Below are positions 52,666-63,900 of a DNA stretch of 64,000 nucleotides, piece after piece. The notes below the pieces were generated by a model. It did not search any database. It worked only from the letters and a program-made list of their open reading frames with translations, and was not told where the DNA came from. The position numbers and the translations under genes are program-made. How positions within the stretch are numbered: position 1 is the stretch's first letter; each line of letters begins with the position of its first letter. The DNA is from Verrucomicrobiota bacterium (GTDB taxonomy: Bacteria > Verrucomicrobiota > Verrucomicrobiia > Limisphaerales > UBA8199), in the NCBI GenBank assembly GCA_012517205.1, contig JAAYVL010000153.1, positions 24,667 through 88,666 on the forward strand. The letters are read 5' to 3'.

Positions 52666-55600
52666 ATGCGTTTGCGACCTTTAGGCTGGCTTCTGGTAAG
52701 CGCGCTGTGCTTTGGCGGCGCCTATTATTTCTGGCGGTTGGGAGATCGAACCGTCGCTACTCGGGGAAAGGCCGGGCAAAGATCTCCCGGAGAGGAAGCT
52801 GGAAGCGCTCCTTTCCGCCATGCCGTGGCAACTCCGTTTCAGCTTTTGACGCAGTCCGGCAGCCTCCTTGCCACACAGCCGGGCGCGCCGGCCACGAATC
52901 GTGCGGCCATGACGGCGCGCCACCTGGCTTTGCGCCTGAGTAATACCTCCGCCTCGCTTACGGAGTTGCAGCGCAGCGATCGGGCTATTCTGCTCGAAAA
53001 TGCCTTGCTCGATACCGCCCAGGCCGTCCCTGCCATCCCTGGCCACCTGCGCGCCCAGGGTGATCCGGGCGCTTACCTGGTGCAGGCGCGCGGGCCAGTG
53101 GATAACTCCTTCCGCGCTTTGCTGCGGCAGGCCGGGGCGGAGATTGTATCCTATATCCCGAATAACGCCTTTCTGGTTCGCGCTTCGGCGCAGGTGGCGG
53201 GACAGTTAAAAGCGGCGCCGGGAATGCAGGCGGTTTTGCCTTATGAGCCCTATTACAAGCTGAAGCTGTCCCTTCTCCAGTGCGCGGTGGCGCGGGAACC
53301 CTTGCCCGCCGGTAGCGCGCTGAACGTGCTGCTCTTTGCCGATGCGCGCGAAGCGACGCGCGCAGAATTGGAGAAGCTGGGAGCCCGGATTCTCGGGGAT
53401 GAGGAGCGTACGCCCTTTGGCCCGGTGTTCACCGTGGCGGCCCCTGCCGACAGCCTGGCGGCCATTGCCGGCTTGCCGGGGGTGCAGGAAGTGGAATGGG
53501 CGCAGCGGCGCGCTCTGGCCAATGATTTTAGCCGCGTGGGAATCGGGGTCGCGCCGGACGCGCTCGACACGAATAACTACCTGGGGCTGAGCGGTGCCAA
53601 TGTGCTGGTGAACCTCAATGATTCCGGCGTGGATACGAACCATCCCGATCTCCAGGGGCGGGTGTATTTTGCGGATCCGGCCAGCGGGGTTGATACCAAC
53701 GGCCACGGCACGCACGTGGCTGGCATCATCGCCAGCAGCGGCGGCCAGTCCGAGACCGTGACCAATGCCTCCAGCCCTGCGGGCCCCTATGTTGGTGTCG
53801 GCAACCAGTTTCGTGGCAAGGCTCCCGCCGCCAGCTTGTTTGTGCTGCCCGTCGGTATGGACCTCAAACCGTCCTCCGACGGAGCCACCCTGACCTGGCC
53901 GTCCGACCGCTATTTGCAGGAAACTGCCGTGCGCAGCAATGCCTTCATCGCCAATAACAGTTGGAGTTATGTTGGCAATGATTCCCAGACCTACGACCTG
54001 CACGCCGCCAGCTACGACGCGGCCGTCCGCGATGCCCTCCCCACCGTGCCCGGATCCCAGCCGCTTTTAGTGGTCTTTCCCGCTGGCAACGGCGGCCGCG
54101 GCGATTCCGATGGAACCGGGGGCGAACCCGATTCCATCGCATCGCCGGGGACGGCCAAGAATGTCATCACGGTGGGCGCTGTCGAACAACTGCGCTTGAT
54201 TACGAACGAGACCTGGAAATGCTCAATGGTCAGCACGAACTGCCAGACCAATCAACCGTGGCTCGGCCTTTCGGATGCCACGAACGGGCAGGTCGCCGCT
54301 TTCTCCGGTCGCGGCCCGGTCGGCGTCGGCATCGAGGGCAAGAATGGCCGGTTTAAACCCGACGTAGTGGCGCCCGGCACTTTTGTCATTTCGACCCGCT
54401 CACAGCAGTGGGATACCAATGCCTACTACAACCCCACCAGCAGTATCTGGCGCGTTGAACGGAATATATTGGTTCCCACCAATGACCTTTATCTGGACTG
54501 GATTTTCGTTCCTGAAAACGCCGTGCAGCTTAATGTCTTTGTCTCCCCGAATACCAATTCGCCGGTTCCGTTCCCCGACCTGCCTATTTATATCAACCCG
54601 ACGGACTTCCCGACCAATACCGATCCGGTAATCGGCACCAACTACGTTTCCCTGCCGCCGGCGCTCAACTTGAGCCCGGTGGGTGCCGACTGGTATTATG
54701 GGATAGGCAACTATACCTCACGGCCCGTCCGGTGCGATTTGTGGACGGAGATTGTTGTCACTAACGAGCACGGTAACGAACTGGAGGTGCTGGCCGGGAT
54801 AAACGATTCGCTCGGCCCCTGGTATCGTTATGAGTCAGGCACCAGCCTGGCGGCGGGCGGCGTCTCCGGCACCCTCGCCCTGATGCAGGAATTCTTCGAG
54901 CAGCGTTTAGGGCGGACTAATAGCCCCGCCTTGATGAAGGCGCTGTTAATTAATGGGGCTCGCTCGGTTGGGTCACATTACTTCTTCAGCCCCCGCGGCG
55001 GTGTTAATTCCCAGGGGTGGGGATTGGTCAATTTACCCACCACGTTGCCAGGATCGCTGACCAATGCCAGTCCCACGACCAATGCCATGGTCATGATTGA
55101 CCAAAATCCCGCCGACGCGTTGGCAACCGGCCAATCCCGCACCTATAAAATTTCGCTGTCGCCCTCCGCCCGGCGGGATCCCCTGCGCATCACGCTTGTC
55201 TGGACCGACCCTCCCGGCAATCCGGTTGCCGGCATTAAGCTCGTCAACAACCTGGATTTGGTTGTTACCAATCTCGACAACACGAACTTCGTTTACTACG
55301 GCAATGACATCGCTTCCCGCATGGAGTTTAACGAGGCGTGGGATACCAATCTGGTCGCCAACTTGGACATGGTGAACAATGTCGAGAATGTTTACCTTTC
55401 TCCATCCATGGGGATTGATTCTCAGCTCAGCGAGAACTACTCGATCACGGTGGTGGGACGCCGGGTGAACGTCAATGCCGTCACCGCGCAGACCAATAAT
55501 GTTTGCCAGGATTATGCCCTGGTGATCTCCGGCGGCGATGGGCTCATTACCAATGCGATCAGCTTTGATGCCAGTTCCCCCGTGGTTGCCGATGACCAAC

Positions 55601-58600
55601 CGCTGGTGACCATCATCACTAACAGCTTCACGGGTTCTCCGGACTTCGTTGGTGGCATCTTGTTTAATCAACGGGCCGGGGCCAGTCCGCAATTACTGGG
55701 CACGAATACCATGCCTATTTCCAATGCCGCTAATGCCGTTCTTACTTTCGGGGTGACCAATCAATGGCGCTTCTATGCGATCACCAACGATACGCCTTTT
55801 ACCAACGCTGCCTTTTTGACCTTCCTACCTGCCAACCTTGCCGTGCCACGCGAGGGCGTGTTCCAGCCCAGCGCGGATCGTGCGGCGCGCCCGGAAGCCG
55901 ACATTGACCTTTATGTTGCGCCGCCCAGCATCCCCAATAATGCGGCGCTGACAAACCTGGCTCCGGCGGTGGTGGACGCAGCTACCAAATCGCTTGGCCG
56001 GGGCGGTACGGAGACGATTGTCTATTCCAATGCCATCCCCGGCGTCTATTACCTTGCTGTGAAATCCGAAGACCAACAGGCCGCGGAATACGCGCTGTTG
56101 GGGGTCTTCAGCCGGAATCCGTTTAGCAGTGGCGACAGCAACGGCGTCCACATGATCGGCATTCCCACCCTGCAACCGATTCCGGATGGATCGCCGGAGT
56201 TGCCGGGCGTGGCCAGCATTCTAGGCATCGCCGTTGATAGCCTGATGGTGCGCCGGGTGATTGTGACCAATATTGTCAATCATGAACTGATCGGCGATTT
56301 GATCGCCGGGCTGAGTCATGGCGCCGATTATGCCGTTCTCAATAATCATACCTGCGTGCGGGAAGACGCTTCCGGCCCCTGTCAGGTCCTGACCAGTTAT
56401 ATCTTTGACGACAGCAGCGAACTGAATGTGGGGCCTGACCCCAATTTTCCTTACGTTAATCAATACGTGCAGCATACAGATGGCCCCGGCAGTTTGGATG
56501 CTTTCGCTGGAAAGGATGGCCAGGGCCAGTGGATGCTCACGATGGTGGATAACGCCACCAATCACATCGGCACCAATATTGCCCTGAGCATCTTTTTGGA
56601 ACGCCAGGAAGACCTGACGGGCAATGGCGTTATCGCGACCATCCGAGCCGGAGCCTGTCGCAACGATTTTATTGAAGTGCCCGCCGATGCGATCAGTCTC
56701 ACCGTCACCGTCGCGGTGGTTTCCGCTACGGGGCCGATTGACTACACCATTGAGGTTTGCCCGCTGGCGGGAGGAGGTTGCCAACAAACGGAGGTTACCA
56801 ATGCGCTCGGCGGTGCCGTCACCATTGATCAAACCGATATCCCGCCGCTGCAGGCTGGCACCTATCGGGTGCGCGTCTGCAATCGAGCAACAACGGACAT
56901 CACGGTGAATATCCGCGTGGTCCTGCGCTATTCTTCGCTCACCGTCCACCCTTTTGTCTCCACGAGCATTACCTCGGCCGTGCCCATTCTCGACGATGCG
57001 ATCACCTTTGTCCACCTCACCAACGATACGCACGGCATCATTTCGTCGGTGGACGTCGGCCTGCTCATCAGCGACCCGCGTATCTCCGACCTCGCCATTA
57101 CGCTCATCAGCCCTAACGGCACCCGGGTTTTGCTCTTCGAGAATCGGGGCGCCGACTCCCCGGATGGGATAGGCACCTTCAATCTTGGCACCAACTACTT
57201 CATGCGGCCATTCTACACCAACGACTTCGACCTTGCCCCGGTCGGTCTCTATACCACCGGTGCGGTGTTCCAGGGCTGGAGCGTGGTGAGCAATTTCGTG
57301 GAGGTCTTGGACGACTTCGCCTGCCTCTGCCTCAGCAATCATGTTTTGGGCCTCCTCGACGGGGCGGTTTCCAATGCTCTTCCTACCACCCGTTCTTTGC
57401 TGGCCACCAACGCCAGTCCCTATGCCCTGACGTTCAAAGTTAATCACCTGCCACGACTCGAAGGCATGGTCGCCTGGTGGCCGTTTGATACCGATGGGAC
57501 CGATATCTTCGGCGGCTTCAATGGGTTCCTGTTGGGCAACACAGCTTTTTCCACCGGTCAAACCGCCTCATTTGCGGACGACTTTGATGGCACCGGACTC
57601 AACGCTATCTGGCAGCCTTCCTTGCCCGCCAGCGGCACGGGTGCTGGCGCAACGCCCGTCGTGGCTTACGCCGGTGCGCCCAGCTACACCTTTACGACTG
57701 TTGCTTCAAACACCGTTTTGCGAATGTCCAATACTCTCGGCCCCTGGCAGCGGCGCGGATGGAGTTCGGATACCATTTTCGTGGGGCAGGATTTTCGCTA
57801 TGAAGTCCGTTTTAACACCCTGGCTCAGGGAGCGGGAATCAGCGCGGGCGGGTTTGTCGAAATCTGGGTGTTGGATGCGGCCAATCCCAATCGCTTCGAT
57901 GTCCTTTCTCCTTTTGGCGGCGAATTTGGCACCAATCGCGTCCTGCTGGCGGGCAGCAGCATAGATAGCTCATTCAACACACTTGCCTTCAACTTCCAGG
58001 GTCATACTTGGTACCGGTTGGTGCTGTCCGCCGCACCCAATCAGGGCGTGCGCGCGGCGGTGCTGAATGACAGCGGCGTGGAACTGGCCGGGACTTCCTT
58101 CATTCACGGGGCGGCAGCTTTCGGATCCGGTTTCCGGATTGGCCTTTCCCAATTTGTGGCGGCGGGCGTCGTTCCCGCCCCAGTGGATGTGGCGTTGGAT
58201 TCGATCCGGGTGACGAGCGGGTTGTCGGGCAAGGTCAATCAGGCCTGCTTTGGTGATGGTATCGCCACGCGCATGATCGTTCCACGCTGCCCCGAACTGG
58301 ACCTCGGCTTGCGTCGCGGCTTTAGCATTGAAGGCTGGATTAACCCCGTCAACGTTGGTCGATCGGCGCCATTGGCAGAATGGTATGATCCCGTGCCGCC
58401 CACTAACCAACCCTCGACGGGAGTTCAATTCTGGCTGGCTCTGACTAATGGTGCTGGTTCACTTGGCGCGTTGATTTGGGACACCAATTCCCAGCCCCAT
58501 GTGGTCTCGTCTCCGCCTGGAGTGATTACGAATTCCGGCTGGCAGCATGTCGCACTTACCTACGACACTAACAGCGGTCTAGCCGCCCTGTATGTCAACG

Positions 58601-61600
58601 GCCTCACCAACAACCAACCGCTGGTAGCCACCAACTTAGGTATTTTCGTGCCTCGCACTTCCGGTGATCTGTATTTCGGCTTCGACCCAACTGTCCTGCC
58701 TGTGCCGATCAACTATATTAACTTCCTCTCTCTCGCCGGGCTTAACCTGGCTGGTAGTGCCGGGCAAACTGGAGCCGTCTTGCGGCTCACCGCCGCGGCC
58801 GATAGTTTGGTAGGCGGAGCGTTTGCTTCCAAGAAGCAGTTGTGCGCCACCGGCTTCGATACGCGTTTTCAGTTCCAAATCACGAGCCCCGGGGCTCGTC
58901 CGGGAACCACTCCCGGCGGGGATGGATTCATGTTCACGGTGCAGAATCTCGGGCCCAATGATTCCGGCTGGCACCCGCCTCCCACGCCCGTCAACAATTA
59001 CGTGGGTGTGTTCTTTAACACCTTCCTCAACTGGCCGGGCTGCACTAACTATACTGAGTGCGATGTCAGCTCTAACGCGGTCGGCATCGTTTCCAATGGA
59101 TTGTACGTGGCCCAGACCGATTTGACTCCCTTGGGCATCAATCTGAAGGATGGTGCTGTCCACGCAGCCCATATCGCCTTTGATGGCGAAGCCTTGACGG
59201 TTTGGCTGGATGGCGTGATGGTGTTGACCAATGTGCCCGTGCCGGGACTGGCCACGGCTGTGGATGCTGCCGGCTACGCCTGGGTGGGATTTGGAGCGGG
59301 AACGGGCTGGGCGTGGGAAAACCATGATATCCTGAGCTGGACTTTTGGTGGCCCGACGCCAGGCACTTCGTTTGCCGGCGGACTGGATGAGTTTAGTGTC
59401 TATGGCCGCGCCCTTTCTCCCTGCGAGGTCAATGCCATTTACAACGCCGGCAGTCACGGCAAATATGGCACCAATGCGCTCATCTGCCCGGTTGTAACGG
59501 AAGTTACCTTGTCCAACAGTCTGTCGGGGACGCAGGTTTTCACTTTCACCAACGGACTGGACTGGGCTGTCAATGGTCCGCGTTGGGAAACCAATACCAT
59601 TGCTTTTTCCTCCTCCACCAATCCAACGGCGATCACTCTCCGCGGGCTCAACCCATATGATTCGAATGATCCCAACGCCCCTAATAACCTCAATGTCATG
59701 GTGGACGATTTCGTCCTGTCTGAACTGGTCCCGCAAACATTTGATGGGTTACTGCACTTCTCTGAAAATACCAATCTGGCCACCATTCCGATCAAGTTTG
59801 CGCCCGCTCCGTTCTTGGCGTCAAACTTCCCGCCCGTGCTCGTTTTCTCCAATGATTTCGTTTGGGCTACGTCCGGCGTTTACCAGGCGGGCGAGATCAT
59901 CGCCGGAAATCCGAACAGTCCCGGGGTCGGCCAACGGGACTGGACCGTTATAGCCAGTCCGGTTTCCGTCGTCAGCAATGCGTTCCTGGCTCCGACTCTG
60001 ACCAACTGGCTGGCTATGGCGACCGGTGCCGTGCAGTGCTTGCTTCCGACCATCCCCGGGCATCGTTATGAGCTAAGCTACAATCTGCGTGGCCCCTGTG
60101 CTGTCGGTTGGTGGGATGGCTCGGTTGACCCGCTGAGCCGGCGTGCCCGCGATATTATTGGCGGCAATCATGGTGCATTCATCAATTCCGCCACCACGAC
60201 ACCCGCCGGATACGTCAACGACCGGAACGCTTCCGAAGCGCTCTGGTTCCCAGGCATTCCGTGGCCGACGACCAATTCCCCCTGGTATGCTTTTGCTCCC
60301 AAAATCGAGTTGGGTGATCCGGCCAACCTTCACTTCACCAACTCGTTCACCATCGAAGGCTGGATCAATTCTGTCCCACATCATACCAACGACATCGGGG
60401 TCTCCACTCTCCAACAGATATTTTTCCGGGGTGACTCCCGAGACTGCCGCGATCCATACTACCTGGCCTTGCAGTGGCACCGCACTTGGGAGTTCGATTT
60501 GATCTTTCATGTCGAAGGCGCCAATAGCCCCGGCTGCGGGGTATCGCTGATCACCACGAATCACCCGGTCAAAACCAACACCTGGATGCATGTGGCCGCC
60601 GTCTTCGAGGCCAATGTGCCATGGGCGCCCAACGCACCCTGGCCCACCAATGAGTTGCGCCTTTACCTCGATGGCCAACTGCTCACCAATGTTTTCCTTT
60701 CCGATCCGGCTTTGGGAGCGATCGAATCTTCTTTCACGGGCGAATCTCCCTTCGCGGATCTGGCTGCGTCCTACCAACCCGGCATCACCATTGGCAATAG
60801 CAGCCGCTACGACAACTACGAACCTTTCTGCGGATATATTGATGAGCTGTCAGTTTACGCGCGTGCCCTCACTGCCCCAGAAATCGTTGCTATTGCCGCC
60901 GCGGGAACTGTCGGCAAGGCCGATCTTTCCGTCCCGGTGGCCCAAAGCCTGGCCCGGGTTAACGTGTCCGTGGACGGCAAACAACTTGGAATTGGCTATG
61001 GCGACAATTCCCGCTGGAGCAATCACACATTGGAGTTCACCGCGTTGGGGACGAACGCGATTCTCACTCTGCAAAGCCTCCTCCCGGGGACTTTGTTGGC
61101 TGACGTGACGCTCACTGAATTAGCTCCGGAACTATACTACTTGCCCGAGGAATCATTGGCCGATCTCGCGGGTGAAGACATGTTCGGCATTTGGACGCTA
61201 GAGATTTGGGACAATCGGATGGGGCCAGGAACCAACAATGCGCAGTTGGTCGACTGGGTGCTCAACCTTGGTTTGGCCCCGAGCAATCCGCCCCCGGTCA
61301 TTACTCTCGCCCATGGGCTGCCTTATACGAACTCCTTGCCGGCCCACGGCATTCAGTATTTTGTGATTCCAACACCACAGTGGGCGCTGCTGGCAACCAA
61401 TGTTTTGCAATTCGCGCAGCAAGTCCGCACGGGTAATCCGCTGCCGCTTACCGTTCTCTTTAATCAAACCAACTTTCCTGCGCCCGGAGACTTCCCGTTG
61501 TTGGGGCCGCTGGTATCGGCCGGGGTCGCCACTCTGAACTCCAACAGCACGCCGCTCTTGATACCCGGCCAGACTTACTATCTCGCCGTGACTAACCCCA

Positions 61601-62862
61601 ATCCCGTCGGCATCACCTTCGCTCTCGGAGTCTGGTTTGACATCACCACTCTTCCCAACTGTCAACTGGTCGTTTCCAACCTCGTCAGCCCGGCAGGCAT
61701 TCCGCGCTACTTCCAGTTTGATGTTCTTCCGAATGCTGCCACCCCCGGTCTGCCACCCGAATCGGTGGCGTTCTGGCTCTCGGGTGCCGATTGCAATCTT
61801 AAAGTGGTCTTGAGCGAACACTTGCCGTTGCCAGATCTCAATCATTATGACTACATCAGCCAGCAGCCTTGCACGAACATTCAGGTAATCATGCTGGTCA
61901 CTAACTACACGCCTTTCCCCATCCAAACCAATCGCTGGTACGTCGGCGTCTTTAATACTGGTCCCACCAACATGTTCGTTGACGTCCAGGCCTGCTACAC
62001 TACCAATTCTCCGGTTATTATTCCTCTGACCAACGGGGTTCCTTTCGTCGTTCCTTTCACCAATAGCCTGTTTGCCGCTCCTCCTGGGCCACCTCGTTGG
62101 TTCTTCTTCGAGTTCCAGGTTACCAATTCCGTCCCCGGAGTTCTGTTTGAACTCTACAATCTCTCCGGCGATGCTGATCTGCTGCTCCAGCAGAATGTGC
62201 CGCCCACGATGGCACCGTATTTCAGCAGCAGTTTCTTCTCGGGACGCAACGCTGAACAGATTGTCGTGCGCACTTCTGCGACGCGCCCGGCTTCCACTGC
62301 CTTCTCCGATTTGCGTGGCCACTGGTACTTGGGTGTTTATAACTACGAAGATGCAAATGTGACCTATACCATCCGTGCAATGTTGCCCAACGACGATGGT
62401 CTCCTGTCTAGTGCGCTGCCGCTCCGCCTTTCGGTCACTTCTCTGGCATTCCCCCGCGGCCTGGTGCTGAGTTGGAACTCGGTCGTTGGCGAGCGCTACA
62501 TCGTCCAATACACGCCCAGCATTGCCGCTCCAGTCATTTGGACCAATGTGGGAGCGGTCACTGCTACTACCACGTTGACCACCTTCGAGGTGCTTCCGAT
62601 CAAGACCGGCGGTTTCTACCGTGTAGTCCAGATTTTCGACTTCCAACCGCGGCTTAAAATACAACTTTCCACCACCAACCAGGTTCGTATTTCGTGGCCC
62701 ACCCTTTTCTCTGGATACACGCTCCAGTACAAACTGGGACTCTTCGGAACGTGGACTAATGTTGCCTTTCCACCGGCAACCGGTGTATTCACGATCGGGG
62801 ACGAGTTTGTGGTCTATGACCCCATCGGCCCTGTGCCCAAATACTACCGGTTAATCAAATAG
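52666..62862 (+). CDS. Giant exported S8 (subtilisin-like) protease with P-domain-like, LamG/ConA-like and C-terminal beta modules (3398 aa)
   Basis: Catalytic blocks NLNDSGVDTNHPDL / VDTNGHGTHVAGIIASS / ESGTSLAAGGVSGTLALMQEF; FSIEGWINPVN and FTIEGWINSVP LamG motifs; FGIWTLEIWDNRMG P-domain-like motif. Confidence 0.9.
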   Translation: MRLRPLGWLLVSALCFGGAYYFWRLGDRTVATRGKAGQRSPGEEAGSAPFRHAVATPFQLLTQSGSLLATQPGAPATNRAAMTARHLALRLSNTSASLTELQRSDRAILLENALLDTAQAVPAIPGHLRAQGDPGAYLVQARGPVDNSFRALLRQAGAEIVSYIPNNAFLVRASAQVAGQLKAAPGMQAVLPYEPYYKLKLSLLQCAVAREPLPAGSALNVLLFADAREATRAELEKLGARILGDEERTPFGPVFTVAAPADSLAAIAGLPGVQEVEWAQRRALANDFSRVGIGVAPDALDTNNYLGLSGANVLVNLNDSGVDTNHPDLQGRVYFADPASGVDTNGHGTHVAGIIASSGGQSETVTNASSPAGPYVGVGNQFRGKAPAASLFVLPVGMDLKPSSDGATLTWPSDRYLQETAVRSNAFIANNSWSYVGNDSQTYDLHAASYDAAVRDALPTVPGSQPLLVVFPAGNGGRGDSDGTGGEPDSIASPGTAKNVITVGAVEQLRLITNETWKCSMVSTNCQTNQPWLGLSDATNGQVAAFSGRGPVGVGIEGKNGRFKPDVVAPGTFVISTRSQQWDTNAYYNPTSSIWRVERNILVPTNDLYLDWIFVPENAVQLNVFVSPNTNSPVPFPDLPIYINPTDFPTNTDPVIGTNYVSLPPALNLSPVGADWYYGIGNYTSRPVRCDLWTEIVVTNEHGNELEVLAGINDSLGPWYRYESGTSLAAGGVSGTLALMQEFFEQRLGRTNSPALMKALLINGARSVGSHYFFSPRGGVNSQGWGLVNLPTTLPGSLTNASPTTNAMVMIDQNPADALATGQSRTYKISLSPSARRDPLRITLVWTDPPGNPVAGIKLVNNLDLVVTNLDNTNFVYYGNDIASRMEFNEAWDTNLVANLDMVNNVENVYLSPSMGIDSQLSENYSITVVGRRVNVNAVTAQTNNVCQDYALVISGGDGLITNAISFDASSPVVADDQPLVTIITNSFTGSPDFVGGILFNQRAGASPQLLGTNTMPISNAANAVLTFGVTNQWRFYAITNDTPFTNAAFLTFLPANLAVPREGVFQPSADRAARPEADIDLYVAPPSIPNNAALTNLAPAVVDAATKSLGRGGTETIVYSNAIPGVYYLAVKSEDQQAAEYALLGVFSRNPFSSGDSNGVHMIGIPTLQPIPDGSPELPGVASILGIAVDSLMVRRVIVTNIVNHELIGDLIAGLSHGADYAVLNNHTCVREDASGPCQVLTSYIFDDSSELNVGPDPNFPYVNQYVQHTDGPGSLDAFAGKDGQGQWMLTMVDNATNHIGTNIALSIFLERQEDLTGNGVIATIRAGACRNDFIEVPADAISLTVTVAVVSATGPIDYTIEVCPLAGGGCQQTEVTNALGGAVTIDQTDIPPLQAGTYRVRVCNRATTDITVNIRVVLRYSSLTVHPFVSTSITSAVPILDDAITFVHLTNDTHGIISSVDVGLLISDPRISDLAITLISPNGTRVLLFENRGADSPDGIGTFNLGTNYFMRPFYTNDFDLAPVGLYTTGAVFQGWSVVSNFVEVLDDFACLCLSNHVLGLLDGAVSNALPTTRSLLATNASPYALTFKVNHLPRLEGMVAWWPFDTDGTDIFGGFNGFLLGNTAFSTGQTASFADDFDGTGLNAIWQPSLPASGTGAGATPVVAYAGAPSYTFTTVASNTVLRMSNTLGPWQRRGWSSDTIFVGQDFRYEVRFNTLAQGAGISAGGFVEIWVLDAANPNRFDVLSPFGGEFGTNRVLLAGSSIDSSFNTLAFNFQGHTWYRLVLSAAPNQGVRAAVLNDSGVELAGTSFIHGAAAFGSGFRIGLSQFVAAGVVPAPVDVALDSIRVTSGLSGKVNQACFGDGIATRMIVPRCPELDLGLRRGFSIEGWINPVNVGRSAPLAEWYDPVPPTNQPSTGVQFWLALTNGAGSLGALIWDTNSQPHVVSSPPGVITNSGWQHVALTYDTNSGLAALYVNGLTNNQPLVATNLGIFVPRTSGDLYFGFDPTVLPVPINYINFLSLAGLNLAGSAGQTGAVLRLTAAADSLVGGAFASKKQLCATGFDTRFQFQITSPGARPGTTPGGDGFMFTVQNLGPNDSGWHPPPTPVNNYVGVFFNTFLNWPGCTNYTECDVSSNAVGIVSNGLYVAQTDLTPLGINLKDGAVHAAHIAFDGEALTVWLDGVMVLTNVPVPGLATAVDAAGYAWVGFGAGTGWAWENHDILSWTFGGPTPGTSFAGGLDEFSVYGRALSPCEVNAIYNAGSHGKYGTNALICPVVTEVTLSNSLSGTQVFTFTNGLDWAVNGPRWETNTIAFSSSTNPTAITLRGLNPYDSNDPNAPNNLNVMVDDFVLSELVPQTFDGLLHFSENTNLATIPIKFAPAPFLASNFPPVLVFSNDFVWATSGVYQAGEIIAGNPNSPGVGQRDWTVIASPVSVVSNAFLAPTLTNWLAMATGAVQCLLPTIPGHRYELSYNLRGPCAVGWWDGSVDPLSRRARDIIGGNHGAFINSATTTPAGYVNDRNASEALWFPGIPWPTTNSPWYAFAPKIELGDPANLHFTNSFTIEGWINSVPHHTNDIGVSTLQQIFFRGDSRDCRDPYYLALQWHRTWEFDLIFHVEGANSPGCGVSLITTNHPVKTNTWMHVAAVFEANVPWAPNAPWPTNELRLYLDGQLLTNVFLSDPALGAIESSFTGESPFADLAASYQPGITIGNSSRYDNYEPFCGYIDELSVYARALTAPEIVAIAAAGTVGKADLSVPVAQSLARVNVSVDGKQLGIGYGDNSRWSNHTLEFTALGTNAILTLQSLLPGTLLADVTLTELAPELYYLPEESLADLAGEDMFGIWTLEIWDNRMGPGTNNAQLVDWVLNLGLAPSNPPPVITLAHGLPYTNSLPAHGIQYFVIPTPQWALLATNVLQFAQQVRTGNPLPLTVLFNQTNFPAPGDFPLLGPLVSAGVATLNSNSTPLLIPGQTYYLAVTNPNPVGITFALGVWFDITTLPNCQLVVSNLVSPAGIPRYFQFDVLPNAATPGLPPESVAFWLSGADCNLKVVLSEHLPLPDLNHYDYISQQPCTNIQVIMLVTNYTPFPIQTNRWYVGVFNTGPTNMFVDVQACYTTNSPVIIPLTNGVPFVVPFTNSLFAAPPGPPRWFFFEFQVTNSVPGVLFELYNLSGDADLLLQQNVPPTMAPYFSSSFFSGRNAEQIVVRTSATRPASTAFSDLRGHWYLGVYNYEDANVTYTIRAMLPNDDGLLSSALPLRLSVTSLAFPRGLVLSWNSVVGERYIVQYTPSIAAPVIWTNVGAVTATTTLTTFEVLPIKTGGFYRVVQIFDFQPRLKIQLSTTNQVRISWPTLFSGYTLQYKLGLFGTWTNVAFPPATGVFTIGDEFVVYDPIGPVPKYYRLIK

Positions 62863-62935
62863 CACTTTGGACTTGTCTTCGTTTCAGGGTTGCGCGACAA
62901 CATTTCAGGAAGACTGGTGAAACACAGAGTGTGAT

Positions 62936-63547
62936 ATGAGATTCTTGCTTTCTATTGTGATGCTGGCAGTTGTCTGTTCGGCCCGAGCCCAAGGAACTTC
63001 CCAGGCAATCCTAGGATATACTAACGCCATTGTGGGCCTTTTCAGCGGAACCGCCGGTTGGACTTTCCAAGTCACCAACGCAGTAACCGTCACTGAACTG
63101 GGATGCCTGGCCAATTTTTTTGTCAATAATCCTACCGCTAATCAAGTGCAGGTAGGGCTTTGGGCGTCAGATCACTCACTTTTGGCTTCCAGCAGCATTT
63201 CTCCCACGAATGCACAGGTGGAGCTTTCACTTTATGACTCCATTGCTCCAGTGTTGCTAACTCCCGGTCAGCCCTACTATATCGGAGTTTATTACCCGGG
63301 GGGCCTTGTTGGTCTGGATGTCGTCACCCCGACAATCGGAGGCCTTGTCTTCGCTTCCACGCACATCGTCTCTCTCGCGGCTGCCTATAGCCCAGGCGGT
63401 TTCAGTTGGCCCGCCATGGAAGCGGGGACCATAGGTGCAGCCTACCTTGGCCCCAACTTCCGCTATGTCCCGGAACCTTCCAGCATCGTGCTTTTCGGAT
63501 TGGGAGTCTTGTGGTTAGCAATTCGACGCGGCTTTAAACTGCTCTAA
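62936..63547 (+). CDS. Secreted PEP-CTERM sorting-domain protein
   Basis: N-terminal signal peptide MRFLLSIVMLAVVCSARAQ; C-terminal VPEPSSIVLFGLGVLWLAIRRGFKLL. Confidence 0.88.
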   Translation: MRFLLSIVMLAVVCSARAQGTSQAILGYTNAIVGLFSGTAGWTFQVTNAVTVTELGCLANFFVNNPTANQVQVGLWASDHSLLASSSISPTNAQVELSLYDSIAPVLLTPGQPYYIGVYYPGGLVGLDVVTPTIGGLVFASTHIVSLAAAYSPGGFSWPAMEAGTIGAAYLGPNFRYVPEPSSIVLFGLGVLWLAIRRGFKLL

Positions 63548-63722
63548 TCCTGTCATGGAGATTGCGCATTTGGGCGTAAGCGGTCATTCTGTCCTACCGT
63601 AACCGGGCGCCTCGTGGCCATCTGAGGGCCGATTTAGAATGCTTTGCTGCCATTTTCCACCCCAATGGATTGGCCGGTTCGTTCTTCTTCATCCTTGCTA
63701 AAACTGGTAGTGTCCTAAAATT

Positions 63723-63801
63723 CTGCAAAAAGCAGCGGGTCATGGTAAGCCACTGGGGTGAATAGAGGCCCCAGAAACGAAAGGCAAAGAACCATGACCC
63801 G
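63723..63801. repeat. Nested inverted repeats (structured region, possible IS end or RNA)
   Basis: CTGC-AAAAA-GCAG (63723-63735); CGGGTCATGGT (63736-63746)/ACCATGACCCG (63791-63801) enclosing CTGGGG (63753-63758)/CCCCAG (63769-63774). Confidence 0.75.
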
Positions 63802-63900
63802 AAAGGTTGAAAAGAACGTAAAGACAGTAGCATTGGAGTTGGATGAAGTGAAGCAGGCCTTATACCATTTCCTGTTAGTAGTTGCATTGTATTGAGAGGC

